Of a DNA stretch of 64,000 nt, positions 55,568-64,000 are shown one piece after another. Within the stretch, counting starts at the first letter, position 1. Each line of letters opens with the position of its first letter. The translations under genes were made by a program, and so were the position numbers. The DNA is from Acinetobacter sp. B51(2017) (GTDB lineage: Bacteria > Pseudomonadota > Gammaproteobacteria > Pseudomonadales > Moraxellaceae), in contig NZ_PJRJ01000009.1 of assembly GCF_003711395.1 (NCBI RefSeq), forward strand, positions 1 through 64,000. Reading direction: 5' to 3'. The notes under the pieces are model-generated. The model was given only the letters and a program-made list of their open reading frames with translations, searched no databases and was not told the origin of the DNA.

Positions 55568-55924
55568 ATGGCTCGTATTGCCGGTGTAAACATTCCGGAT
55601 AACAAGCATGCTGTTATCTCCCTTACGTATATCTTTGGTATCGGTCGCCACACTGCTAAGCAAATCTTAGCTGCTGTTGGTATCGAAACAACTACTAAGA
55701 TTCGTGAGTTGGACGATGCTCAGCTTGATGCGATTCGTGCAGAAGTTGCTAAGGTTCCTACCGAAGGTGACTTACGTCGCGAAATTTCCATGAACATTAA
55801 ACGTTTAATGGATTTAGGCTGCTACCGTGGTCTTCGTCATCGTCGTAGCTTGCCTGTCCGCGGTCAACGCACAAAAACTAACGCACGTACCCGTAAAGGT
55901 CCGCGCAAACCGATTAAAAAGTAA
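55568..55924 (+). CDS. rpsM: 30S ribosomal protein S13
   Basis: The 118-residue S13 ([19 protein letters not shown], then [11 protein letters not shown], then [20 protein letters not shown]) contacts the P-site tRNA and the 50S. GGAGAAAG precedes ATG 55568. First gene of the alpha operon. Confidence 0.97.
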   Translation: MARIAGVNIPDNKHAVISLTYIFGIGRHTAKQILAAVGIETTTKIRELDDAQLDAIRAEVAKVPTEGDLRREISMNIKRLMDLGCYRGLRHRRSLPVRGQRTKTNARTRKGPRKPIKK

Positions 55925-55943
55925 GATTTCTGGAAGCTAAAAG

Positions 55944-56330
55944 ATGGCTAAAGATACTCGCACACGCAAGAAGGTCACTCGTACCGTCTCTGAAGGTGTT
56001 GCACACATTCACGCGTCTTTTAATAACACCATTGTAACGATTACCGATCGTCAAGGTAATGCATTGGCTTGGGCCACTTCAGGTGGACAAGGCTTCCGTG
56101 GATCACGTAAATCAACTCCGTTCGCTGCTCAGGTAGCTGCTGAAGTTGCTGGTAAAGCAGCTTTAGACTACGGTTTGAAAAACTTGGACGTCCTTGTAAA
56201 AGGTCCTGGTCCAGGTCGTGAATCTGCGGTTCGTGCATTAGGCGCAGTGGGTTATAAGATTAACAGCATTACCGATGTGACTCCAATTCCTCACAACGGT
56301 TGCCGTCCACCTAAAAAACGTCGCGTGTAA
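55944..56330 (+). CDS. rpsK: 30S ribosomal protein S11
   Basis: The 128-residue S11 ([20 protein letters not shown], then [20 protein letters not shown], then [16 protein letters not shown]) forms part of the E-site and platform. Confidence 0.97.
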
Positions 56331-56342
56331 GGAGAAACATTC

Positions 56343-56969
56343 ATGGCTCGTTATATTGGTCCAAAATGCAAACTCTCTCGCCGCGAAGGGACAGACCTGC
56401 AATTAAAATCTGGCGTTAAACCGTTTGACGTTAAGACTAAAAAACATGCTAAAGCGCCTGGCCAACATGGTGGTGCGCGTGGCAGCAAACAATCTGAGTA
56501 CTCACTACAATTACGTGAAAAACAAAAAGTACGTCGTATGTACGGTGTTTTAGAGCGTCAATTTAGTAACTACTACAAAGAAGCAGCTCGTGTTAAAGGC
56601 GCAACTGGTGAGAACTTATTAAAGTTACTTGAAAGCCGTCTTGATAACGTTGTTTATCGCATGGGTTTTGGTTCTACACGTGCAGAAGCTCGTCAGTTAG
56701 TATCTCACCGTTCAATCACTTTAAATGGTCGTCGCGTTAACATCGCGTCTATCCAAGTTAAAGCTGGTGACGTGATTGCAGTTCACGAAGGCGCTAAACA
56801 ACAATTACGTATCAAAAACGCAATTGAATTAGCTGCACAACGTGGTACAGCTTCATGGATCGAAGTAGATCATTCGAAACTTGAAGGTACATTCAAAGCT
56901 GCTCCAGATCGTTCTGATTTACCTGCTGAAATCAACGAAAGCTTGATTGTAGAATTGTATTCTAAATAA
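56343..56969 (+). CDS. rpsD: 30S ribosomal protein S4
   Basis: The 208-residue S4 starts 30S assembly. It has the S4 RNA-binding domain ([20 protein letters not shown], then [18 protein letters not shown]). In E. coli it represses the alpha operon. It has no zinc cysteine knot. Confidence 0.97.
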   Translation: MARYIGPKCKLSRREGTDLQLKSGVKPFDVKTKKHAKAPGQHGGARGSKQSEYSLQLREKQKVRRMYGVLERQFSNYYKEAARVKGATGENLLKLLESRLDNVVYRMGFGSTRAEARQLVSHRSITLNGRRVNIASIQVKAGDVIAVHEGAKQQLRIKNAIELAAQRGTASWIEVDHSKLEGTFKAAPDRSDLPAEINESLIVELYSK

Positions 56970-56986
56970 TCCTTGAGGTAGCAATA

Positions 56987-57994
56987 ATGACGCGTACTGC
57001 AAATGAGTTTCTAACTCCGCAAGCGATCAAGGTCGAAGCGGCAAGCGGGACCTCGGCAAAAGTTATTCTAGAACCCTTAGAGCGTGGCTTTGGTCATACT
57101 CTGGGCAATGCTTTACGTCGCATCCTTCTTTCTTCTTTACCTGGCGCAGCTGTGGTTGAAGTAGAGATTGAAGGTGTTGAGCACGAGTACAGTACTTTGG
57201 AAGGCTTGCAGCAGGACATCGTCGAGCTCTTGCTGAACCTAAAAGGATTGTCTATTAAGCTGTTCGATCAAAATGAAGCTTATTTAACATTAGAGAAACA
57301 AGGTCCTGGCGACGTAACTGCCGCTGACCTTCGTTTACCTCATAATGTTGAAGTGGTTAACCCTGAGCATTTGATCGGCACATTAAGTGCTACTGGCAAT
57401 CTTAAAATGCGCCTTAAAGTTGCTCAAGGCCGTGGTTATGAGACTTCTGATTCACGCTTCCCAGAAGGCGAAACTCGCCCTGTAGGTCGTTTACAGTTAG
57501 ATGCTTCTTATAGCCCGATCAAACGTGTGTCTTACACAGTGGAAAACGCTCGTGTAGAACAACGTACTGACCTTGATAAACTGATCATTGATCTTGAAAC
57601 AAATGGTACTGTTGATCCTGAAGAAGCAATTCGTAAGGCAGCAACGATCTTGCAACAACAAATCGCGATTTTTGTTGACCTGCAAAAAGATCAAGCACCA
57701 GTTGCTCAAGAGCCTCGCGAGGAAGTTGATCCAATCTTGCTTCGTCCAGTAGATGATCTAGAGCTTACTGTTCGTTCTGCTAACTGTTTGAAAGCAGAAA
57801 ATATTTACTACATTGGCGATCTTGTTCAACGTACTGAAGTTGAGTTGTTAAAAACTCCTAACTTAGGTAAAAAATCGTTGACTGAGATTAAAGATGTTCT
57901 AGCTTCGAAAGGCTTGCAGCTTGGCATGCGTTTAGAAAACTGGCCACCAGCTAGTTTACGCATGGACGATCGCTTTGCCTATCGTAGCCGTTAA
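56987..57994 (+). CDS. rpoA: DNA-directed RNA polymerase alpha subunit
   Basis: The 335-residue protein has the dimerisation N-terminal domain ([20 protein letters not shown]) and the C-terminal domain. In the latter, [20 protein letters not shown] carries the UP-element-binding Arg equivalent to E. coli R265. The inter-domain linker includes [20 protein letters not shown]. Confidence 0.98.
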   Translation: MTRTANEFLTPQAIKVEAASGTSAKVILEPLERGFGHTLGNALRRILLSSLPGAAVVEVEIEGVEHEYSTLEGLQQDIVELLLNLKGLSIKLFDQNEAYLTLEKQGPGDVTAADLRLPHNVEVVNPEHLIGTLSATGNLKMRLKVAQGRGYETSDSRFPEGETRPVGRLQLDASYSPIKRVSYTVENARVEQRTDLDKLIIDLETNGTVDPEEAIRKAATILQQQIAIFVDLQKDQAPVAQEPREEVDPILLRPVDDLELTVRSANCLKAENIYYIGDLVQRTEVELLKTPNLGKKSLTEIKDVLASKGLQLGMRLENWPPASLRMDDRFAYRSR

Positions 57995-58012
57995 TTAAGT
58001 AGGACTATCACC

Positions 58013-58378
58013 ATGCGTCATCGTAATAGTGGTGTGAAATTAGGCCGTACAAGCAGTCATCGCAAAGCGATGTTCCAAAACATGGCTAATTCTTTGTTCG
58101 CGAACGAGTTAATCAAAACTACTGTGCCTAAAGCAAAAGAGTTACGTCGTGTAGCTGAGCCTTTAATCACTTTAGCTAAAAACGATACTGTTGCAAACCG
58201 CCGTTTAGCGTTTGCTCGTACTCGTTCAGCAGCAACTGTTGGTAAATTATTTACCGTTCTTGGCCCTCGTTACAAAGAGCGTAACGGCGGTTATCTACGT
58301 GTTCTTAAAGCGGGCTTCCGTGCAGGTGATGCTGCGCCGATGGCTTACGTTGAACTAGTAGATCGCGAAGTTAAATAA
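58013..58378 (+). CDS. rplQ: 50S ribosomal protein L17
   Basis: The 121-residue L17 ([20 protein letters not shown], then [22 protein letters not shown]) ends the alpha operon. It lies at the tunnel exit. Confidence 0.97.
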   Translation: MRHRNSGVKLGRTSSHRKAMFQNMANSLFANELIKTTVPKAKELRRVAEPLITLAKNDTVANRRLAFARTRSAATVGKLFTVLGPRYKERNGGYLRVLKAGFRAGDAAPMAYVELVDREVK

Positions 58379-58404
58379 TTTCGCAAGAACTGTTCAGTTG
58401 TTCT

Positions 58405-58437
58405 AAAAAAGACCGGTGTTTCACCGGTCTTTTTTTA
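58405..58437 (+). terminator. Terminator of the alpha operon
   Basis: The stem AAAAAAGACCGGTG / CACCGGTCTTTTTT with a TTT loop ends in a T run 27 bases after rplQ. Confidence 0.92.
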
Positions 58438-58754
58438 TTGTATTTTTGTAACTCAAAATATCATTAGTCAGCATAATTTTTTCGTTTATTTATAAAAAAG
58501 CCCCATAACATTGCGTTTTATTCACAAATATAATTTGTAACAAAAAATAATCTGTCTCATGCTTAAGCCTAACGCATTAGATGACCTTGTACTAACTTCT
58601 ATTCATACGCATAGCAAAATTAAGCTTATGCATTAAGCATAACGATTTATCTAAGATGATATGAATTGGGTGGAGTATTTTGTTGTAGCAAGCCTGAACA
58701 GCTGCTTTTAAATCGGTTACACTTAAAAGCAGATCGTCACTGTTGGGAAATGCA
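58438..58754. other. Intergenic region before sdhE
   Basis: About 315 AT-rich bases without a supported gene. Near its end a perfect 10-bp stem, CTGCTTTTAA (58702-58711) / TTAAAAGCAG (58723-58732), lies 22 bases before the sdhE start. A shorter palindrome TTATGC-ATTAA-GCATAA sits at 58626-58642. The sdhE promoter is probably between them. Confidence 0.55.
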
Positions 58755-59009
58755 ATGCAAGAAATGAGTTTAGAAGAACGTAAGGTTATTTATCGCGCCC
58801 GTCGTGGTTTAAAAGAAATTGATGTGTATTTTGATCCCTACGTCAAAAACTATTATTTACAAGCAGATGCTGCAGAAAAAGCGACTTTTGCTGATTTAGT
58901 TGAGCAGGAAGATCCTGATTTATTGGATTGGTTTATGGAAGTGTCAGAACCGCCACGTCCAGAAATGCGCGCTTTAATTAATAAGCTTAAACATTACGTG
59001 CATGGCTAA
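58755..59009 (+). CDS. sdhE: FAD assembly factor SdhE (YgfY)
   Basis: The 84-residue helical protein from ATG 58755 has GGGA seven bases before it; a TTG at 58743 is less likely. It promotes covalent FAD attachment to succinate dehydrogenase. The signature RARRGLKEIDVYF contains the RGxxE motif, followed by LLDWFM. It overlaps ygfX by eight bases. Confidence 0.93.
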   Translation: MQEMSLEERKVIYRARRGLKEIDVYFDPYVKNYYLQADAAEKATFADLVEQEDPDLLDWFMEVSEPPRPEMRALINKLKHYVHG

Positions 59010-59379
59010 TCGTTGCTTTCAACTGCAACGTAGCTATTTGGCGCTGGTGTTGCAGTTAGTGTTGTGTTCAGTGATCATTGCTGTTTTGGCAATGACACTG
59101 AGCTTATGGCTATTATGTGTAGCAGTGCTTGGCTTAGTGCTAAGTTATTTATATTTTTATTATCAAGATCGTATTATTCAACTTGAATATTTAGATCAAC
59201 AGGATTGGACTTTAACCAGTCAAAAACAAAAAGTCCACCGTGATCAAATTAAAAAAATCATTGATCATGGGCTTTATATCATTATTTTTTTTGAACAGCA
59301 TCCACCTCTGGCTATTTGGTGTGATCAATTAGATTGGCCAGATTGGAAGCGTTTAAAAGTTTTAGCTAAACTGTATTAG
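59002..59379 (+). CDS. ygfX: YgfX-like membrane protein
   Basis: The 125-residue protein has two adjacent membrane helices near the N-terminus (LALVLQLVLCSVIIAVLAMT and LWLLCVAVLGLVLSYLYFYY) and a soluble end with WCDQLDWPDWKRLKVLA. Linked to sdhE as in E. coli, where YgfX has been reported both as a toxin (CptA) and as a partner of SdhE. Role here is by analogy. Confidence 0.75.
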   Translation: MANRCFQLQRSYLALVLQLVLCSVIIAVLAMTLSLWLLCVAVLGLVLSYLYFYYQDRIIQLEYLDQQDWTLTSQKQKVHRDQIKKIIDHGLYIIIFFEQHPPLAIWCDQLDWPDWKRLKVLAKLY

Positions 59380-60242
59380 CGCCTTTTTTTAAACAGTGGG
59401 CTACAAATTAAAATGGCTGTTAAGATCAAGCTAAATCCAACTAAACTTAAACCATCAGGCAGTTCTCGCCAAAATAGATAACCCCAAATTCCAGCAAAAA
59501 TAATCGCAATATAATTGACAGGTCCAATCTGTCCTGCGGGCGCCAATTTATAAGCATTTGATAAAAATAGTTGGCTAATATTGGCCAATAAGCCTGCTGC
59601 CATCAATAAACTCAGCTCTCTCAAGCTATACGGGCGCCATAACCAAAACATGGGCAGCATCGAAATTAAACTGCCAATCAAGCAAAAATAAAACACAATG
59701 CGCTCTGGCGGTTCAGTTGCGGTCAGCGCACGCACAGTCACAAATGCCATAGCTGCTAAAAAGCTTGCGCCTAGGCCAATCCCTGACATTAAGTTAAACA
59801 TGCCGCTGTCGGGCTTAGCAACGCAAAGCACCCCAATTAAACCCATCCCAGCAGCGATCAACATGCTTAAGGTGATTTTTTCTTTTAAAAATAACCAAGC
59901 AATCAGGGGGATAAAAATCGGGGAGGAATAAGTAAATACCATGGCATTAGACAGCTTAAGATTGGCAATGGCATAAAAAAAGCCATACATGGCAGTTAAA
60001 CCCACCACCGAACGCCATGTGTGCATCCATAATTTTTCAGTTTTGAAAAAACTCACGCCTTTATTTAATAGCAGCGGCACAAAAATAAATAAGCCAATAA
60101 AATTGCGAAAGAACACAATCGTTGCATTGTCTACACTATGCGAGGCATAACGAATACAGACGCCCATAATTGAAAATAAAAACGCAGCGAAAGTCAGGCA
60201 AGCAAGTGCTTTGAGCAATTGAGAGGGCGCAGGCTTAGACAT
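59376..60242 (-). CDS. EamA/DMT-family transporter
   Basis: The 288-residue protein has ten predicted membrane helices in two EamA repeats (FAAFLFSIMGVCIRYAS and GLGASFLAAMAFVTVRALTA begin each). TYSSPIFIPLIAWLFLKEK and the second-half NYIAIIFAGIWGYLFWRE are typical. The substrate is unknown, probably a metabolite. It converges on ygfX with a four-base overlap. Confidence 0.88.
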   Translation of the reverse strand: MSKPAPSQLLKALACLTFAAFLFSIMGVCIRYASHSVDNATIVFFRNFIGLFIFVPLLLNKGVSFFKTEKLWMHTWRSVVGLTAMYGFFYAIANLKLSNAMVFTYSSPIFIPLIAWLFLKEKITLSMLIAAGMGLIGVLCVAKPDSGMFNLMSGIGLGASFLAAMAFVTVRALTATEPPERIVFYFCLIGSLISMLPMFWLWRPYSLRELSLLMAAGLLANISQLFLSNAYKLAPAGQIGPVNYIAIIFAGIWGYLFWRELPDGLSLVGFSLILTAILICSPLFKKRR

Positions 60243-60283
60243 GAGCTCAGGATCATTATAATTTGGCTTAGTTTAACGCAACC

Positions 60284-60802
60284 TTAAGGATGATTTGTAG
60301 TTTGGAGTTCTGCTAGTTGTTGTTCGAGTAAGTGAATTTGTTGTTGTTTCAAGCGGATTAATTCATCCGCAGTTAAATTTTGTTGTTGTAAGACTTTTTC
60401 TTGCTCAATCAACTGTTGTTGAATATCAAGCTGTGTGTCGATTTCTTCCTGTGCGAGGCTCAGGTTTTCTGGAATCGCTTGGTTAAGCAAATCTTCTTCG
60501 ACTAATATTCGATTAGGTGTTGTTTTAAATTGTGTGGGTGGTAGAGTTGGCTGGCTTGCAGCACTTGCAGCACTTGCAGCACTTGCAGCACTTGCAGCAC
60601 TTGCAGCACTTGCAGCACTTGCAGCACTTGCAGCATCTTGGTGCGCCGCTAGAGCTAACGCATTGCTAGTTGGCATATCTTGTGGATGATGAGATTGCAG
60701 TGCAGAATTTTCACTGAAAAATAGAGAACTACTTACCGCAATAATGATTACGGTAAGTACAGCAACAATCCACCAAAGCAGTGATGAACTATGACGTTGC
60801 AT
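60284..60802 (-). CDS. Membrane-anchored coiled-coil protein with an AAS repeat
   Basis: The 172-residue protein has one N-terminal membrane helix (LLWWIVAVLTVIIIAVSSSLFF). A flexible linker with nine tandem Ala-Ala-Ser units follows (residues 57-83), and then a Gln-rich coiled coil (about 105-165) that would face the periplasm. It lies four bases from yheV. No family was recognised. Confidence 0.7.
   Translation of the reverse strand: MQRHSSSLLWWIVAVLTVIIIAVSSSLFFSENSALQSHHPQDMPTSNALALAAHQDAASAASAASAASAASAASAASAASAASQPTLPPTQFKTTPNRILVEEDLLNQAIPENLSLAQEEIDTQLDIQQQLIEQEKVLQQQNLTADELIRLKQQQIHLLEQQLAELQTTNHP
60554..60634 (-). repeat. Nine tandem 9-bp repeats (AAS codons)
   Basis: Nine copies of the unit (GCTGCAAGT on the minus strand, the last ending AGC) encode nine AAS units. 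They are identical apart from the last base. In-frame repeats like this can change number by slippage without breaking the gene. Confidence 0.95.
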
Positions 60803-60806
60803 CGGT

Positions 60807-61019
60807 TTATTTTTGACGTGGTTTAAATTGAATCACACCAACTTGATCTGCAACTTCAGGCATTTGTGGTTCTTCAACTTCAGTTGGGCGATTTTCTGAA
60901 TAGTCGCATTCAATACATTCAATCCATTCAGCATCGGCTGTGGTGAGCATGACAATACGGTCTTGAGCTTCACAGCGTGGACATTTAGCACCTGCAATAA
61001 AACGACGCTTAATGGTCAT
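60807..61019 (-). CDS. yheV: YheV-type putative zinc ribbon protein
   Basis: The 70-residue protein from ATG 61017-61019 (AAGGTGAG upstream) has two CxxC pairs: AKCPRCEAQD and ECIECDYSE. The MTIKRRFIAGAKCPRC opening is that of the YheV family, often found next to prlC in pseudomonads as here. Its role is unknown. Confidence 0.88.
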   Translation of the reverse strand: MTIKRRFIAGAKCPRCEAQDRIVMLTTADAEWIECIECDYSENRPTEVEEPQMPEVADQVGVIQFKPRQK

Positions 61020-61063
61020 GATACTCACCTTATCCTTAGAAATTGAACGGTATTTTACGCGCT

Positions 61064-63094
61064 TTAAGCCTTGTTCGTCCAACCTTGATGACGTAATAGG
61101 GCATCAATTTTCGGTTCACGACCACGGAAATTCACAAAAGCATCCAGTGCGCTGTCACGTCCGCCCACCGCAAGCACAGCTTTACGGAACTCTACACCCG
61201 TTTGCGTGTTAAAAATCCCTTCACTTTCAAAACGATCAAAAGCATCGCTGGCGAGCACTTCTGCCCATTTATATGAGTAGTAACCTGCTGCATAGCCCCC
61301 AGCAAAAATATGGCTAAAGCTGTGTTGGAAACGGTTATAGGCGACTGATGGCATCACGCTAAATTTACGACGAATCTCATCTAAGGTATGTTGAATGCCT
61401 TGAGCATCAAGCGCGGGATTGGCTTCATGAATATTTAAGTCAAATAAGGCAAATTCAATTTGACGCAAGGTTTGCATACCTGATTGGAAGAAACGCGCAT
61501 CCAGTAAGGCTTTAAGTAAATCGGCAGGCAGAGTTTGCTGCGTTTCGATATGTTCACTCAGCAAGTTTAAGCTTTCATGATCCCATGCCCAAAATTCCAT
61601 AAACTGACTTGGTAACTCAACTGCATCCCAAGCCACGCCGTGCGTACCTGCAACTGAGATATTATCTACTTCTGTCAGCAGATGATGTAAACCATGCCCA
61701 AATTCATGGAACAAGGTAATCACTTCATCATGGGTAAGTAGAGCAGGTTGATCACCTACAGGTGGGGTAAAGTTACAGACCATATAGCAAATTGGCTTTT
61801 GTAAACCTTGCTTGCTTTGCATACGTGAACGGAAGCCGCTCATCCAAGCGCCACCGCGTTTACCGCTACGTGCATATAAATCAAAGTAGAAACCGCCAAG
61901 GACTTGACCTTGATCTTCTAATTCAAAATAACGTGCGTCTTGATGCCAAACAGGGGCTTGACGTTCAATCACGTCAATACCGTATAAGCGCTTCACAATG
62001 CTAAATAAACCTTGCAGGATTTTTGGCGCAGGGAAGTAAGGCTTTAATGCTTCTTGTGACAGATTAAATTGCTGTACTTTGAGCTTTTCTGAATAGAAGG
62101 TGCTATCCCAAGGCTGTAACTCTGTAATGCCATCTGCTGCAGCAATGGCTTTCAGTTCAGCAATATCGCGTGTGGCAGGTGTGCGTGCATGCTCGGCTAA
62201 ATCTTCTAAAAATGTTTGTACAGTTGCAACATCGGGTGCCATTTTGCTGGCAAGTGATAGCTCGGCATAGTGATTAAAACCAAGTAAAGCTGCCATTTCT
62301 TGACGTAGCTTTAAGATTTCTTCCATCACCTGTGTATTGTCAAATTCAGGCTTATCAGCTTGATCGGATGCGCGTGTTGTATAGGCTTTATAGAGTGTTT
62401 CACGTAAAGCACGATCTTCGGCATAGGTCATGATCGCTAGATAAGATGGAAAATCTAGCGTCGCAACAGGCTGTTCAAGCTCACGTTGTTGACCATATTG
62501 TTTTAATAATTCAACGCTACTTTCTGGTAAGCCTTTCAGTTCAGCTTCAGTCAATGGCTTAAAGTAAGCTTGGGTCGCATCTAAGACATGATTAGAGAAG
62601 TCTGATGACAGTTGCGATAAACGGGCTGAAATTTCGGCATAGCGTTTTTTCGCTTCACCCTCTAAAGCGACGCCTGAAAGTTTAAAATCGCGTAAGGCCA
62701 ATTTAATTGCACTTTGTTGCGCTGCACTTAAGGCTTGGTATTCGCTTGCATCATGTACATTTTGGAAAGTCTGATATAACACAGTGTGCTGACCAAGTTC
62801 GGTGTAGTAAGCACTTAAGCTTGGTAATAAGCTTTGATACACCTCACGGGTTTCTGCGTTGTTCATGATCGCATTTAAATGGGATAACACGCCCCATGCT
62901 TCGCTCATGTTATTTTCAAGCGTATCGAGTTGTTCTAGCACGCTTAAACGTGCAGCTTGGCTTTCAGGTACAGTGCTTAAATCTTGTAAAAATTGCTGAC
63001 CTTGGGCAATGGCAGTTTCAATCTGTTGTTTGAGTTGTTCAAGGCTAATTTGGTCAAATTGTGGAACTGGCAAAGTTGCCTGTTGAAGTGTCAT
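61064..63094 (-). CDS. prlC: Oligopeptidase A (M3 zinc metallopeptidase)
   Basis: The 676-residue cytosolic peptidase degrades short peptides and cleaved signal peptides. The zinc motif HEFGHGLHH and a downstream Glu (in WDAVELPSQFMEFW) are present, as are GGFYFDLYARSGKRGGAWMSG and AGYYSYKWAEVLASDAF. ATG 63094 is chosen; 20 further in-frame codons lack support. yheV follows after 44 bases. Confidence 0.94.
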   Translation of the reverse strand: MTLQQATLPVPQFDQISLEQLKQQIETAIAQGQQFLQDLSTVPESQAARLSVLEQLDTLENNMSEAWGVLSHLNAIMNNAETREVYQSLLPSLSAYYTELGQHTVLYQTFQNVHDASEYQALSAAQQSAIKLALRDFKLSGVALEGEAKKRYAEISARLSQLSSDFSNHVLDATQAYFKPLTEAELKGLPESSVELLKQYGQQRELEQPVATLDFPSYLAIMTYAEDRALRETLYKAYTTRASDQADKPEFDNTQVMEEILKLRQEMAALLGFNHYAELSLASKMAPDVATVQTFLEDLAEHARTPATRDIAELKAIAAADGITELQPWDSTFYSEKLKVQQFNLSQEALKPYFPAPKILQGLFSIVKRLYGIDVIERQAPVWHQDARYFELEDQGQVLGGFYFDLYARSGKRGGAWMSGFRSRMQSKQGLQKPICYMVCNFTPPVGDQPALLTHDEVITLFHEFGHGLHHLLTEVDNISVAGTHGVAWDAVELPSQFMEFWAWDHESLNLLSEHIETQQTLPADLLKALLDARFFQSGMQTLRQIEFALFDLNIHEANPALDAQGIQHTLDEIRRKFSVMPSVAYNRFQHSFSHIFAGGYAAGYYSYKWAEVLASDAFDRFESEGIFNTQTGVEFRKAVLAVGGRDSALDAFVNFRGREPKIDALLRHQGWTNKA

Positions 63095-63157
63095 ATCTAC
63101 ATTGCTCAATTTTATCTTACTAGTAGATGTAGGGCTTATCGTTGATAAAATCAAGCC

Positions 63158-63196
63158 TAATCAAGAAAAAGAGCGCCGTGGCGCTCTTTTTCTTGA
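63158..63196 (-). terminator. Terminator of the lipoprotein gene
   Basis: A long, perfect stem (arms of about 17-20 bases around GCC-GT-GGC, including AAAAAGAGCGCC) abuts the stop codon. The same core recurs at 63648-63678. Confidence 0.88.
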
Positions 63197-63574
63197 TTAA
63201 CAATCAGGATCAATAAAATAACTTGTTTTTTCAAATTTTTGCCATGCACCAGTTGCTGCACCGTCAACAACGAGGATTGAAATGATTCCCCAATCTAGTA
63301 ACACACCTAACAAGGTTGTTGGGTCAAATGTTTTTTGAGGGGTAATAGATGTGGTTTTACAGCCATTTTTTTCGGCTTTAATTACATAGTTTTTTTTTTT
63401 CTTAAATGTATAAGCAGCTTGATTCTTGCCCATATACTCTTCATTTACATATAATTTTGCTTCCGTATCATTACTGCGAATATTGACAGTTTGGCTTGCC
63501 CCATTAAAAATCGTGGCACAACCTGAAGTCATTAACGTAATCGCTAAAAGCGTTGAAGTAAGAATCTTTTTCAT
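63197..63574 (-). CDS. Lipoprotein with PEGA-like domain, unknown function
   Basis: The 125-residue protein has a lipoprotein signal (MKKILTSTLLAITLMTSGC). A beta-rich part follows (NGASQTVNIRSNDTEAKLYVNEEYMGKN), which resembles a PEGA-type domain, and then a hydrophobic segment (TLLGVLLDWGIISILVVDGAATG). A family member cannot be named. GGGGG precedes its start codon. Confidence 0.75.
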   Translation of the reverse strand: MKKILTSTLLAITLMTSGCATIFNGASQTVNIRSNDTEAKLYVNEEYMGKNQAAYTFKKKKNYVIKAEKNGCKTTSITPQKTFDPTTLLGVLLDWGIISILVVDGAATGAWQKFEKTSYFIDPDC

Positions 63575-63647
63575 AATTTACCCCCTAAATAAAAGTGCAA
63601 AAGATATATATTTGAATAATTTAGTCAAGTGTTTTATTTTTTTAATA

Positions 63648-63678
63648 AAGAAAAAGAGCGCCGTGGCGCTCTTTTTTA
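63648..63678 (-). terminator. Terminator of the lysine-rich-tail gene
   Basis: The stem AAAAAGAGCGCC / GGCGCTCTTTTT with A and T runs on both sides lies one base past the stop codon of the gene at 63680. Its core is identical to that at 63158-63196. Confidence 0.88.
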
Positions 63679-63679
63679 T

Positions 63680-64000
63680 TTAGTCACTATGCGGTTTGGC
63701 ATTGGCTTTTTTCTTTTTCGCCTTGGCCTTTTTCTTTAGCTTATCTTTAGCCTTTGCTTCAGATTTTCCTGCATGTTTTTTAGCAGACTTTTTACTGTAG
63801 GCACTGGGCTTAGATTTTGACTTTTTCTTTTTAATGGGCTGTTCACCATCTTCGCCTGTATCGCCTTTGCTCGGACGTTCATTAAACGTCTGCTCGGTCA
63901 CTTGTGGGCGGGCACGGGGCGCTGAACGCGGTGCAGCAGCGCGTGGCGCACGGCTACGTACAGGACGACCCGCATGGCTCAGTTGTTGTAACAGCTCAAA
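63680..64000 (-). CDS. 3' part of a gene with a lysine-rich disordered tail (partial)
   Basis: The frame is open from the window edge to TAA 63682-63680, giving 106 residues. It begins FELLQQLSHAGRPVRSRAPR, becomes Arg/Pro/Ala-rich, then Lys-rich (IKKKKSKSKPSAYSKKSAKK). Such basic tails occur on RNA-binding enzymes; the opening FELLQQL plus arginine-rich stretch recalls the C-terminus of poly(A) polymerase PcnB, but that is a guess. The catalytic part lies outside the window. Confidence 0.6.
   Translation of the reverse strand, partial: FELLQQLSHAGRPVRSRAPRAAAPRSAPRARPQVTEQTFNERPSKGDTGEDGEQPIKKKKSKSKPSAYSKKSAKKHAGKSEAKAKDKLKKKAKAKKKKANAKPHSD

Overview
The window looks like a chromosomal segment of an Acinetobacter species (Moraxellaceae, Gammaproteobacteria). 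The base composition is AT-leaning. A MATE pump very close in sequence to Acinetobacter AbeM, a five-gene mla operon and a contiguous S10-spc-alpha ribosomal block all fit. Nearly everything is ordinary core genome. No tRNA, rRNA, CRISPR array or prophage was seen.

Layout. 1-2525 is the accessory edge: the end of an IS5-family element has cut a membrane-protein gene, whose remnant lies next to an intact anti-phage dCTP deaminase. 2556-9711 holds small envelope and stress genes: DUF3817, sodC, an AI-2E-type permease, an orphan ParA, two exported proteins (one chagasin-like), a HopJ-family protein, a fluoride channel, a zinc-free L31 paralogue behind a Zur-like operator, an ABC1 kinase and a DUF1737 protein. 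9726-20122 carries abeM, a YdcZ-type protein, hemW, an acyl-CoA dehydrogenase, aroE, hemF, ribA and dxs. 20223-26881 carries suhB, a DEAD-box helicase with a long and apparently structured leader, and mlaFEDCB. 26956-37628 carries corA, a LOG-family gene, a Nudix gene, comF, recG, an epimerase-like gene, a doubly broken gene of unknown function, plsB and tesB. 37661-44557 carries a His-rich secreted peptide, a dicarboxylate symporter, a hemerythrin-like protein, engB, an nsrR/short flavohaemoglobin pair with an NsrR-type operator, metC and a glutamine amidotransferase. 44622-58437 is the ribosomal block with secY and rpoA. 58755-64000 carries sdhE, ygfX, an EamA transporter, a coiled-coil protein with an AAS repeat, yheV, prlC, a lipoprotein and the 3' end of a gene with a lysine-rich tail.

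Functional links. MlaFEDCB transports phospholipid between the membranes. NsrR and the globin form a nitric-oxide response unit. The Zur-like site probably switches on the zinc-free L31 when zinc is scarce. The ribosomal block has its own promoters, and structured RNA lies at three operon junctions.

The most unusual material: the helicase leader (nested stems over about 220 nt plus a hairpin over the ribosome binding site); the deaminase beside the IS-cut gene; the flavohaemoglobin that lacks its NAD domain; the 446-codon reading frame broken by a frameshift and a stop; and the long hairpin between rpsQ and rplN. All functions are assigned by reading the sequence, without database searches.
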